The translations under genes were made by a program, and so were the position numbers. From assembly GCA_001695595.3 (NCBI GenBank), contig MBPM02000007.1:1116001-1180000 (forward strand): a stretch of 64,000 nucleotides of DNA. The letters are read 5' to 3'. Below, piece by piece: positions 23,397-32,520 of this stretch. The stretch comes from Plasmopara viticola. Its lineage: Eukaryota > Oomycota > Peronosporomycetes > Peronosporales > Peronosporaceae. The notes beneath the pieces were generated by a model. The model was not told where the DNA came from. It saw nothing but the letters and a program-made list of their open reading frames with translations, and did not search any database. How positions within the stretch are numbered: position 1 is the first letter of the stretch; each line of letters opens with the position of its first letter.

Positions 23397-25280
23397 ATGC
23401 GCTTTTGCTATTTACGCATTGCTTTACTCACCAGTGCCCTTGCTGCGAAAACGTGTGCTGACACAGCGGAGACGGATGCCGAATTGGCCGCATCACGTAC
23501 GGCGTCTTCGCTTACATTTGTCCGTAACAGTTCTGCTGAATCAGCGGTCACGGAGACTTACGACCTGACGAATGTCGATGACGAAGACAGAACAGGAATG
23601 GCAATCTCAGAATTTGCCAAATTAATTGGAAAAGCCGCAAGAAGTCCTATAGTGAGGGGTCTTAAGAAAGAAGTTCTTGACCCGTTCATGAAAGATAGAA
23701 TGGTTTTGCAAGCAGTCTATAATAGTTTGTGTCCAAGTGACCCAAACATCAACATTTTATCCTCCAAGGAATGGATCTGGTGGGCTTATATAGTCTGCCA
23801 CCTCGGCCGTCATTTCGAAGAGAATGATTACGAATTTCTCATTGAGGCAATGTCGGCCATATATGACGCAGAAGCGTTGTCCAGGATATTGATCACCGCG
23901 GCGAATGCTGAAGGATCAAAAGCTCTAGCTATAAATTTGGCAAAATATGCAAACAATGAAGTCAAGGGTCTGGTCCTCAGACAAAAGCATGAACTTGCCC
24001 GCAAACTATTCCATCAGGAAGTACATTCGGCAGAGGAGATTTTTAAAAATCGTCGTACTCGTATCTTGACGTACGTGGGGTACTACCAAAAGCTTCCGGA
24101 TAAGGAGTATCACATTTTGACCAGCTACCTAACGATTTTGCTCAGATTCAACAAAAATGCTGTTGGCGATGCGCTATCAGTCTCCCGCATGAGTTCTGAG
24201 GATGCTGCTTTACTCCAAAGTTTACTTTCGCTACAAAATTTTCACGAACAAAGATGTCTTGATGATTTAGTGTCCATTTGGTTGGATGTGAACATACCCC
24301 CGTCTAAAATCGTGTCCATGCTGGTGCAAAACAATGCGGAAGCTGATTGGTTCACCATTCTTTTCTCGAACCGGTCATCGAAAAACTTTTGGCTGCACTA
24401 CCTTGATAAGTACAATGCAATAAGTACTGAAGACAGCTTTACAGACTCCGCAAATCTTGATTTTGAGCAAGTTTTGCAAATACTGTTTGCGGTGGTAGAG
24501 CAAGAGTCGCCTGCAACTGACAAACACATGGCGTACAGCACTATAATTAAGGTGCTGACTGCACCATCCACTGCCCGTCTCAGCTCGAGCTATGACAACG
24601 TGATTAGGCTGACGTCGATTTTGTTGCTGGAAAGAGTTCGTCCGTCCGACGTTTTGATTATGCTGATGGGCGATGAAGCATACGCTGACAGATTTCGTAT
24701 AGTTTTTATAAATCAAGCATCGAAAAGCTTTTGGGTGCGCTACCTAAAAATGTACATTGAGCCAAGCTTTCATGTCGAGGACTTAGCGCACACCGCAAAT
24801 ATCGAATTCCAGCAGCTACTGGCAATGCTGTTTGATATTGGAGGGCAAGCATTATCTGCAGCTGACACATACTCGGCGAGTAGCACGATTCTTAAAATAT
24901 TGATTTCACCAGAAATTGCCAACGTCATCGCGACCCAAACATATTTGGAGATGCTGAAATCGAACTGGTTGCAGCAGGGGTTTACTCCGTCCAATATTGT
25001 CTACATGCTATTGCTCGAAGAGGCGGAATCCGACTACTTCAAGATACTCTTTACGAACGAGCAAAGCTCGAAGTTTTGGGAGGATTACGCAAAGGCGTGT
25101 TACGTGAACACGCCATTTCCACACAATTATTTTTTTCCGACGCTCATAAGTGTTTTCGAGTACGAAGACTTACGAAAAATGTTTAAAACAGCTTTAACTG
25201 TTGAGGCAACAATTGAAAAGGCGCAATCTCTTCTTGATCAACTTTACTGGTGGAAGCTCAGCTCGCCTGGCAACTTCTAA
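23397..25280 (+). CDS. Candidate secreted EER-type WY/LWY effector, 627 aa, intact
   Basis: The signal peptide MRFCYLRIALLTSALAAK.. (cut probably near residue 20-22) is followed by a Ser/Thr/Ala-rich linker and the acidic motif DDEDR at residues 61-65. No RXLR precedes it. Three tandem W/Y-type modules follow. Each pairs a W/L-helix (IWLDVNIPPSKIVSML; LLLERVRPSDVLIML; NWLQQGFTPSNIVYMLL) with an FW-x-x-Y motif, with tryptophans at about residues 332, 446 and 561, a period of 114-115. A further helical region before them (residues about 70-220) contains EWIWWAYIVCHLGRHF and may be a more divergent module. The frame is complete and close to the copy at 1362-3233. In known oomycete families such proteins act on host plants after secretion; the target here is unknown. 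Gene X lies convergent, about 340 bp downstream. Confidence 0.88.
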   Translation: MRFCYLRIALLTSALAAKTCADTAETDAELAASRTASSLTFVRNSSAESAVTETYDLTNVDDEDRTGMAISEFAKLIGKAARSPIVRGLKKEVLDPFMKDRMVLQAVYNSLCPSDPNINILSSKEWIWWAYIVCHLGRHFEENDYEFLIEAMSAIYDAEALSRILITAANAEGSKALAINLAKYANNEVKGLVLRQKHELARKLFHQEVHSAEEIFKNRRTRILTYVGYYQKLPDKEYHILTSYLTILLRFNKNAVGDALSVSRMSSEDAALLQSLLSLQNFHEQRCLDDLVSIWLDVNIPPSKIVSMLVQNNAEADWFTILFSNRSSKNFWLHYLDKYNAISTEDSFTDSANLDFEQVLQILFAVVEQESPATDKHMAYSTIIKVLTAPSTARLSSSYDNVIRLTSILLLERVRPSDVLIMLMGDEAYADRFRIVFINQASKSFWVRYLKMYIEPSFHVEDLAHTANIEFQQLLAMLFDIGGQALSAADTYSASSTILKILISPEIANVIATQTYLEMLKSNWLQQGFTPSNIVYMLLLEEAESDYFKILFTNEQSSKFWEDYAKACYVNTPFPHNYFFPTLISVFEYEDLRKMFKTALTVEATIEKAQSLLDQLYWWKLSSPGNF

Positions 25281-25623
25281 GTGCATCTTAGCGACAAGAG
25301 TTCGTGTCAGGGTGTACGACAAAGAATTCGAAGTTGGTAAGACTACCTACTACAATGCGGTTGATAATGCATTTTTGCTTTTGCTATGGTGCCTTTCCGC
25401 CTACTTACCACTCGTTTTCATTCCACTCACGGGTGTTATTTATAAATTGTTTCTTCAGTGTGCGGTTAAAAGTCTTAGCGCATAAAGCTACGCACTGATT
25501 CAAGGGAGCCTAATTTTAAGTATATATATTGTCGACTTCCAGGCGGTTTGCCACCGACGATTGCTGCGATAAATTACACGCACAATACAATTACGGCCAT
25601 CGGTGGCAAAACTTAATTTGTGA
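25281..25623. other. Shared 3' flank of effector, between convergent genes
   Basis: The sequence just after the stop is similar in all effector copies (GTGTACGACA.., then TTTTGCTTTTGCTATGG and CTTTCCGCC). About 25530-25620 (CGGTTTGCCACCG..ATCGGTGGCAAAACTTAA) recurs at 45410-45490 and 59885-59960. The inverted TTTGCCACCG/CGGTGGCAAA pair could fold, perhaps as a 3'-end signal between the convergent genes. Confidence 0.5.
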
Positions 25624-27190
25624 TTAGCGCACATCCTCGCGATATGAAACGTCAACTTTAATCGCCGCTTTTCCACTTGTTCTATATGTAATGGCATCTG
25701 AAAGCTTCATTTAGTTATCCGGCCAAGTGACAGCTGCCCGTGCTTTGTGTCAATGATTCGAAACCAAGTTCCTGACAGTTTGTACAGCTAGCACACGAAT
25801 ACATAATAGAGTTAGCCGACGCCAAAACTTAATGTTTCTAGCTTACTCACTTGATTGAGTTGACATCAATTGCATACACCAATTCCTATCTGCATGGTTA
25901 AGGCGATGTCAAGTAGATGATGCATGTGGTAGCAGGCTGGCGATCCATCTCTGTCAGGTCCCACATCACAGTAAAATTCCTCTGGTCCAACAATTGTGAC
26001 AGCCAAGAGTGGTGCTTATGGTTTCGCTGTGTTGTAAATTTGTAGCTAAAATGAACCTGCATGTGACTGTATACACCTTTTAATGCTCACCTCTTTTTGT
26101 TGTAGCGACTTTCGACTCGGCGCTATAGTCACTCAGCCCGTTATGATTGATAGCACAGATTAATGCAAAATATTCAGTATTCGCGCATTGATCAGCGAGG
26201 CAAGTTTCAGCAGAGATCGCAATTGCGGGCACAACCTAAAAGGCCATGATGTGGACTTAGGCTTGGTCTTGTATCCTAGCACTGGCACCACCTCGTCCAA
26301 GTTCATACGATGATGACCTTTGAAACTAATATGGTTATATGAAATTGCCCGATTTTTAGAACTATCGCATCTTACTTACCATGAAATTTTGAAGCGGTAT
26401 TTGATAATGGCTCGAGTGTTGGAATTGATGAAGCTGGAACATTAGAAAGACAATTCATTACGTTTATCCTACAGTATCGATCTGCTAACAAACAGCAACG
26501 AGATCCTACGCTTACTTGGCAGGTTTCTAAACAGTGTCGCTATCGCTGGAATACTGCTTACATCCACTGGCGTCAATTTATTTTACGTAGTCAGTGATAA
26601 TGAGCTACGTATATAAGCCAAATGTATTGTAATGACAATATATCAGAAACATGGTACTTTTATAAGCAATATGAAGATCATACAGCTTGTGCGGCAAATT
26701 GCGTACATGAATAGTGAGTATCGTGACAGTAAGACGTACGACTCTATGCGTTGACGATCTTGAACGGAAGGTGTACTGCTCCACATGTGCAAAAATTTAT
26801 TTGTAGCATTGATACTCGCTCCAAATGATATTTAAACAGCAAGCATTTCTAGGACAGGATTCATATCATAAATAACACTGTCTAGGAAGAAGCATGAAAA
26901 GCGCTAAAATATTAAACATTGTGGTGTGTCATTACGCCGCGTAATAATGCAGTGTGAATATTGGTGTTACACCAAACAGCATAAAGCATTCATATACTCG
27001 TACCCTACAATTATCATAACAACTCCATATTCCGAAAGACCTCCTTCATTTACTAGCTCAGGGCCATCGTCGACAAGCCCAATATGGCGTCGTCAAACTC
27101 ATTACAACAAGCAGTAGGACTAACGTCGACACCCGAGGGTTTTCGGATCAACGTTCTATTAACTTTTCCCACCGCATCTTTATCTTTGAT
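25624..27190 (-). pseudogene. Unidentified multi-exon gene X, decayed copy 1
   Basis: Three copies (here, 45501-46900, 59971-60337) share minus-strand coding-like blocks in the same order, so this was once a gene. From 5' to 3' these are: a NEFDDAILGL..DDGPELVNEGGLSEYG block (about 27000-27110); a leader-like KRRISLLF..SIL and a PTLEPLSNTA block (about 26400-26510) ending in a strong donor GGTAAGTAAG (26381-26390 region); a FYCDVGPDRDGSPACYHMHHLLD block (about 25930-25990); and a C-terminal exon ending KVDVSYREDVR with its stop at 25624-25626. Frames are broken between blocks by stops and shifts. The product may have been secreted, judging only from the hydrophobic leader-like stretch. I do not recognise the family; the GRDGSPAWYH signature is the best search handle. 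Confidence 0.5.
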
Positions 27191-27506
27191 CTAGAATGTC
27201 AAGCACCTGACAAAAGTCGCGCTTCGTTAAAATTCCACAAATCCTTGACCAAATAGCGCAGCTCAACTGCATCGATCCATACATTTCCATTTATGTCATT
27301 GTGGCGACAAGCTAATTGGCACAGTCTCGCGTAGTTCCTTGTCGGACATAACGATGGCAAAGTCGCTTCACGAAGTACGTAGGTAGTAAGAAAAAAATTC
27401 TATGCTCCCAAAACTTACTCTGCTTAGTATATCTCATATGTCCTTCAATACAAATCTCTCATTTAAAGTCATATACATGCACTGTGCAAGCCTACTGACG
27501 ACGCGA
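27190..27506. other. Non-coding spacer with a micro-inversion relative to its copy
   Basis: About 27190-27340 matches 46810-46955 in reverse complement, while the sequences on both sides match in direct orientation. After it, TTCCTTGTCGGACATAACGATGG and TATGCTCCCAA..CTGCTTAGTAT run parallel to 46960-47060. No gene is seen. Confidence 0.55.
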
Positions 27507-27569
27507 TTATTTCTTTTTTGGGCGGCGATGGTCTTCATTGTCATCTTCCTGCTCACGTTTCTTGTTATG
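27507..27569 (-). pseudogene. SPT16: 3' end of decayed SPT16 copy, beyond the copia B insertion
   Basis: On the minus strand this gives HNKKREQEDDNEDHRRPKKK and then a stop, a basic tail like the C-terminus of the FACT histone chaperone subunit SPT16. It is the direct continuation of the segment at 32011 onward. Copia element B with its TTATG duplication sits between the two parts. As it stands, the fragment is read only as the end of a frame that begins inside the adjacent LTR. Confidence 0.65.
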
Positions 27570-27715
27570 TGTTGAGAAGAAAGTAAAAACCGAAGTGAAT
27601 ATATTTATCCTGACCAATGAACGGCTACCATATGTAATTACTAATTGTGACGTACTTGTAATTACTGTGAAGCCATCCACCTGTTCAACATGCATTCAGC
27701 GGTGTAATGTTAACA
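27570..27715 (-). repeat. 3' LTR of copia element B
   Basis: This 146-bp LTR has TG...CA ends and carries two copies of the palindrome GTAATTAC around an ACGTCA core. Confidence 0.95.
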
Positions 27716-27744
27716 CTCCCACTCACCGCTAATGCTGTGTGTCC

Positions 27745-30700
27745 TTTGTTGCTGACTTGGTCTTGATTCCTGTGGCTTCGCGCAGATACTTAAGCATCTT
27801 GGTCCCAACTGCCTTCGTCAGCATATCTGCAAGCTAACTCTTCGTGTCGATATATTCGATCTTCAACAGTCCTTCTTGCACGTTCTCACGAATAAAGTGG
27901 TGCTTGATGTCCACATGTTTCGTCCTAGCATGGTATCCGGCGTTATTGGCTAACGCAATCGCACCTTGGTTGTCTTCCCAAACCTGTGTGCCTTCAACTT
28001 GCTCGTGACCCATGTCCTTTAGCATTGCCCGCGTCCAAAGAACTTCTTGTGTGCATAAACTGAGAGCCATATACTCAGCTTCCGCTGAGCTCAGTGCAAC
28101 TGTCCGCTGGTATTCGACTTAAATACCACTGGTGCGCTTGCAATCATGACCATAATTCCCGAGACCGAGCGTCTGTCATCCGTGTTGCTGCCCCAATCTG
28201 CATCCGAGTATGCCTTGACCGTAACGCTTCCAGTTCCTCGGTAGACGATACCGATTTGACGCGTGGTCTTCAGATACCGTACTACTCGAATTGCTGCGCT
28301 CCAATGTTGTAGTCCTGGGTTCTCCAGAAAACGTGATAGCTGCGTCACCACGTAAGCAATATCAGGCCGAGTGCATGTCGTTATGTACAGCAAGCATCCA
28401 ATCAAAGAGCGATAAGGCTTTGATCGCATTGTCGACCGTCCCTCTTCCGTTGTGGGTGACTGCTTTGACGACAGCTTCAATCTTGATACGCTAGGGTTTT
28501 CAACACTTTTGGCATCTTGTTGACCGAATCGCTTGACCACGTCATCGATGTAGCGAGTCTGTTTGATCATCAATATTCCAGCTGACCTGTCGTGATCAAT
28601 TTCCATACCCAAAATAAATTCCGCCCGACCAAGCTCCTTCATCTTGAAAGCATTCTTGAGTACTTCCTTTACTTGATTCAATTCTTTGCTGCTTCTTGCT
28701 GCGATAATCATGTCATCCACATATAGTCCAACGTAAGCAAAACCTTCTTTAGTTCTCTTGACATAAACACATTGATCTGCTCCGCAACTCTTAAAGCCAT
28801 TCCTGATCAAGACACGATGCATTGTCTTGTTCCAGGCACTCGCTGCTTGCTTAAGTCCGTAAATAGCCTTGTTTAGTTGACATATGTTTCCTTGAGCATT
28901 GTCGACACCAAGCGGAACTTCCATAAAAACGTTGTCCGTCAACACGCTATTAAGAAAAGCCGTGTCGACGTCCAGCTGTTCCATTTGATAGCCACATTCA
29001 ACACATACCGCGAGAATTATTCGGATCGAATTCATGTTGGCAACCGGGGAATATGTCTCGAAAAAGTCAACGCCATACTTCTGCTTGAAACCTTTCGCGA
29101 CTAGTCGTGCCTTGTATCGCACGATAGCGCCATTCTGATCACGCTTTTTGGCAAATACCCATCGTGATCCAATTGTGCGTCCAATCTCCCCTCGTGGCTG
29201 CAATGTCCACGTTTTATTCTCTTCGTGAGAGCGAAGCTCAGCATCCATTGCTTCACGCCATTTCATTGCATCGTCGCTTGCCATTGCTTGAGTATAAGTA
29301 GTCGGTGAGTCCATATCATCGTCAATATTCACAGCGTAGGCAAGAAAGGCTTCCGCAATTAGTCCATCTTCGTCAATCCTAGCACGCTTTGAAGTCGGTG
29401 GGCCCTCACTTCCTTCTGTTGACTCTCCACCATCGGAACCGTTTCTTAGCATTAGCACTGGCTCACGTCTTACTCGTGTTCGCTCCAATTCAGGCCGAAA
29501 CACCAAACGATCTTCTTGTTGCACTTGGGAAGGTTGATGATACTCCGTTAGCTCAAGCCCATTTCGTACAGGGCTCTCAGAAGGCATTAGCCGCTGTACA
29601 ACGGCGCTTGGCGTACGATTTACATCCTCTATATCGACATCCTCGACTGTCTCTTCGACACCTCCCATGGGATCGTCCGGAACTAACTGTCGATCCACTT
29701 GATGCTGAACATTGACTTCATCACCATCCTTAACTACTTGAACAATTGTTTCCGGCTTAAGCTCTTGCGTGTCGTAGATGCCGCCCACCTCACGCTCATC
29801 CAACTTTACAGAGCGGGTCACTTTAATCTTGGCATTTTCCAAGTCAAACACGCGATAACCCTTGACATTCTCTGCATAGCCAAGAAACATACACTTGAAA
29901 CTCTTGGGTTCCAGTTTGGTCCGTTTCACATCGTCAATATGAGCGTAGCCTTGCGAACCAAATACGCGCAGGTGATCCATTCGAGGCTTCATTTTGAAAA
30001 CTAGCTCATACGGCGTGGTGTCAGGATGGACCGTATTGCTGGAGCGATTAATTAAATAAACCGCTGTATTTACCGCTTCCGCCCACCATTCCGTCGATAC
30101 GCTCTTGTAGTGTAACATGCTGCGGGCTTTCTCCACAACTGTCCTGTTTATACGCTCCGCTACTCCGTTCTGCTGCGGGCTGTATGGGACGGAGCGCTGG
30201 TGTACAATGCCGTTCTCTTGACATATTCCTGCCATTTACTTGTTTACGAACTCGGTTCCGTTGTCGGATCGCAAACATCTTAGTCGTGCACCCCACTGGT
30301 TTTCGTATAATGTCAGAAACTCCTTGAACTTGCCAGCAACTTCATTCTTGCTCTTGATCAGAAAAATTGCAACATATCGTGAAAAGTCATCCACAAACGT
30401 GAGAATGTAATTGGCACCACCCTTCGAGATAGTTCGCATTGGCCCCATGACATCTGTGTGAACACGCTCCAACACACGTGTCGTCTTTGTCATTGAACGA
30501 GACGGAAACACCGTGATCGTCTGCTTGCCCTTCAAACACCCGGCACACAATATTTCCACACTTTGCTTGATAATTGGGATACCATTAGTTAATCGCTGTG
30601 TCCTGATCAGCGCATCCTTGCTGGGGTGCCCCATGCGTGCATGCCAAAGCTCCCACTGATTGTCAGCCCCGGTATATTCAACGAGACATGCTTCTTCTTG

Positions 30701-31822
30701 CTCACAGTCAAGAAAATACGACTTTCCAGCTTTTGTGCCCGACGCAATTGCTTGCTTCTTGTTCCAAATGACACATGACGAACGCGAACATTTTACACTC
30801 ATGCCACGCTCTGCCAGCTTGCCAACTGACAGCAACCTTCTGTCGAGTCCGGGAATGTGCAGAACTTCAACCATGCGAATCCTCATTCCGTTCAAACCGG
30901 TCAATTTTACCGTGCCGACTCCTTTGACAAGCAACTTCTTTCCGTCTGCAATCGTAACTTCGATGCTAGCTTCTAGGCCCTTGTAATCAAACAAGTCCTT
31001 CCTGTGTGGGGTCATGTGGGAAGTTGCTCCACTATCAATCAGCCATCCTGATGACTTCCCTTTACCAACAGCAAACACCGTGTCGTCGCTGTTGAATCTT
31101 TTACCGGCCGGGCAGTTCCGCTTCATGTGTCCAAACTGGTCACAGTTGAAGCACTTGCCCTTGAATCCGCCGTTATTGCGTGGAGGACCACCCTTTCGTC
31201 CATTGTCCCGTCCACCTTTAAATCTTCTAGCATTTCCATTTCCATTTACGCGAAACGCTTTCTCTGTAGCTTCTTTCCTCTGCAGCTTCTCCGACTCTTT
31301 GAGCAGCTTCTCCTTGACTTCTATCAACGAAATGTCCCTTGCATTTTCCACAATCGACGAAATCAAGTCGTACTCCGAAGGTAGACTGCTGAGAAGTACC
31401 ACCAGCTGGCGTGACTCATCAATTTGCTCTCCCGTAGTCTGTAGTCCCACTACTAGCTCGTCAAAAGAGTCCAGATGCTCTGCCATGCTTGTTCCACTTT
31501 CCATCTTGAACTCATGTAGACGACGAGTCATCACAACACGATTGTGAAGAGTCGAGCGATTGTAGAAATCGCGGAGGGTTCCCCACGCCTCCATAGCACG
31601 CGTAGCCGACCGAATCTTGGTCTGGTGCTGGATCTCAACGCCTTGAGCAATGATGCCTAGCGCCTTGGCATCATTAACCAGCCACGCCTCCGTGACGTCC
31701 TTCTCTTCCTTGACGACCATGATGTGTCCCAGGAGACCCTTCCGCGCCAGGGTCATCCTCATGTTAAACTCCCAGTGGTAATAGTTACCACTTCCTAGGA
31801 GGACTTCGGTGCGCTTGTTCAT
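27745..31822 (-). pseudogene. Copia element B gag-pol polyprotein, inactivated
   Basis: The polyprotein starts at 31822 (MNKRTEVLLGSGNYYHWEF). It has the usual copia order: gag, a CCHC zinc knuckle (C-F-N-C-D-Q-F-G-H-M-K-R-N-C near 31120-31160), protease LIDSGATSHMTPH, and integrase with its HHCC region and catalytic D (VHTDVMGPM), D (RSDNGTEF) and E (NGVAERIN). Reverse transcriptase follows with LYVDDM near 28710-28725, then RNase H. Three lesions are visible against element D. Codon AAA became TAA at 30236-30238, in integrase. One base is lost near 28110, in RNase H. CAG became TAG at 27834-27836. Otherwise it is nearly identical to element D. It is a polyprotein for reverse transcription and integration of the element. 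Confidence 0.92.
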
Positions 31823-31864
31823 ATTGGGCGAGAACGTTGCTTGAGCTTGTTGCGGCTGTTAACC

Positions 31865-32010
31865 TGTTGAGAAGAAAGTAAAAACCGAAGTGAATATATT
31901 TATCCTGACCAATGAACGGCTACCATATGTAATTACTAATTGTGACGTACTTGTAATTACTGTGAAGCCATCCACCTGTTCAACATGCATTCAGCGGTGT
32001 AATGTTAACA
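31865..32010 (-). repeat. 5' LTR of copia element B
   Basis: This LTR is identical to the 3' LTR at 27570-27715 by eye across all 146 bp. Confidence 0.95.
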
Positions 32011-32520
32011 TTATGCATACGATCGGACACTAGTGCCTCCTTTTCCAGATCGTCCCACGACGATGCGTCCTCTTCATCCGACGGTTCTTTAGTCATGAAC
32101 AGCCGATTCCCAGTCCAACCCATCTATATTGCTATCTCCAGCTTTCTCCTCATCATCATCCTCATCATCCGAGTCCTCCATTCACAGATTCAAGCAACGA
32201 CATCAAACAAGTTTCTCAACTCAAGAATACTCGACCGCATCTGTAAAAATTTCCAACCAAAGCAGGTTGAGGCACCCCATTACCGTCCGTGTCGAGGCAA
32301 AAGAGAAGGTTACTCTTACTGTGGACATGATACTCGTCCAGTTCAGATTTGCAGTACTCATTGTAAATCAAGTATCGTTACCATCTAGCCGCTATTTAAT
32401 CCGCTCGAGCTCTTTCCACGAAGACACATTCGCATAATGTCAAAGTTTTTACAAATACAACGTCAGTTTTTCGACGAAACCATAAAATGCACGTACTCCA
32501 TGGGTTAACTATTTCACACT
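32011..32520 (-). pseudogene. SPT16: Decayed C-terminal region of SPT16 (FACT complex subunit)
   Basis: Minus-strand fragments follow the order of the SPT16 C-terminal domain. They are MEYVHF..KNFDI (about 32430-32510), KELERIK..LDGNDT followed by NLNWTSIMSTV (about 32300-32420), the acidic EDSDDEDDDEEKAGDSN (about 32120-32180), then SDEEDASSWDDLEKEALVSDR (about 32016-32080). SPT16 is a nuclear histone chaperone, and this tail binds histones and ends in a basic stretch. Here stops and frameshifts interrupt it, and copia B separates it from the final basic residues at 27507-27569. The upstream domains of SPT16 were not found in the window, so this is a partial duplicate. Confidence 0.7.

Larger units (their letters stand above)
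27570..32010 (-). mobile_element. Copia element B, nearly full length, recent
   Basis: Identical 146-bp LTRs (27570-27715 and 31865-32010) flank a 4.1-kb interior. The 5-bp duplication TTATG lies at 27565-27569 and 32011-32015. The primer-binding candidate GGTTAACAGCCGCAA lies next to the 5' LTR (complement of 31850-31864), and the purine tract GGTGAGTGGGAG precedes the 3' LTR. Identical LTRs mean the insertion is young, yet the coding region has two stop codons and one frameshift. The target was the C-terminal coding part of an SPT16 copy. Confidence 0.96.

Noticed and set aside
23397..23600. A canonical RXLR motif in the effector N-terminus
   Set aside because: I looked between the signal peptide and DDEDR in all copies and found none; SRTASS and SSLTFVR do not fit.
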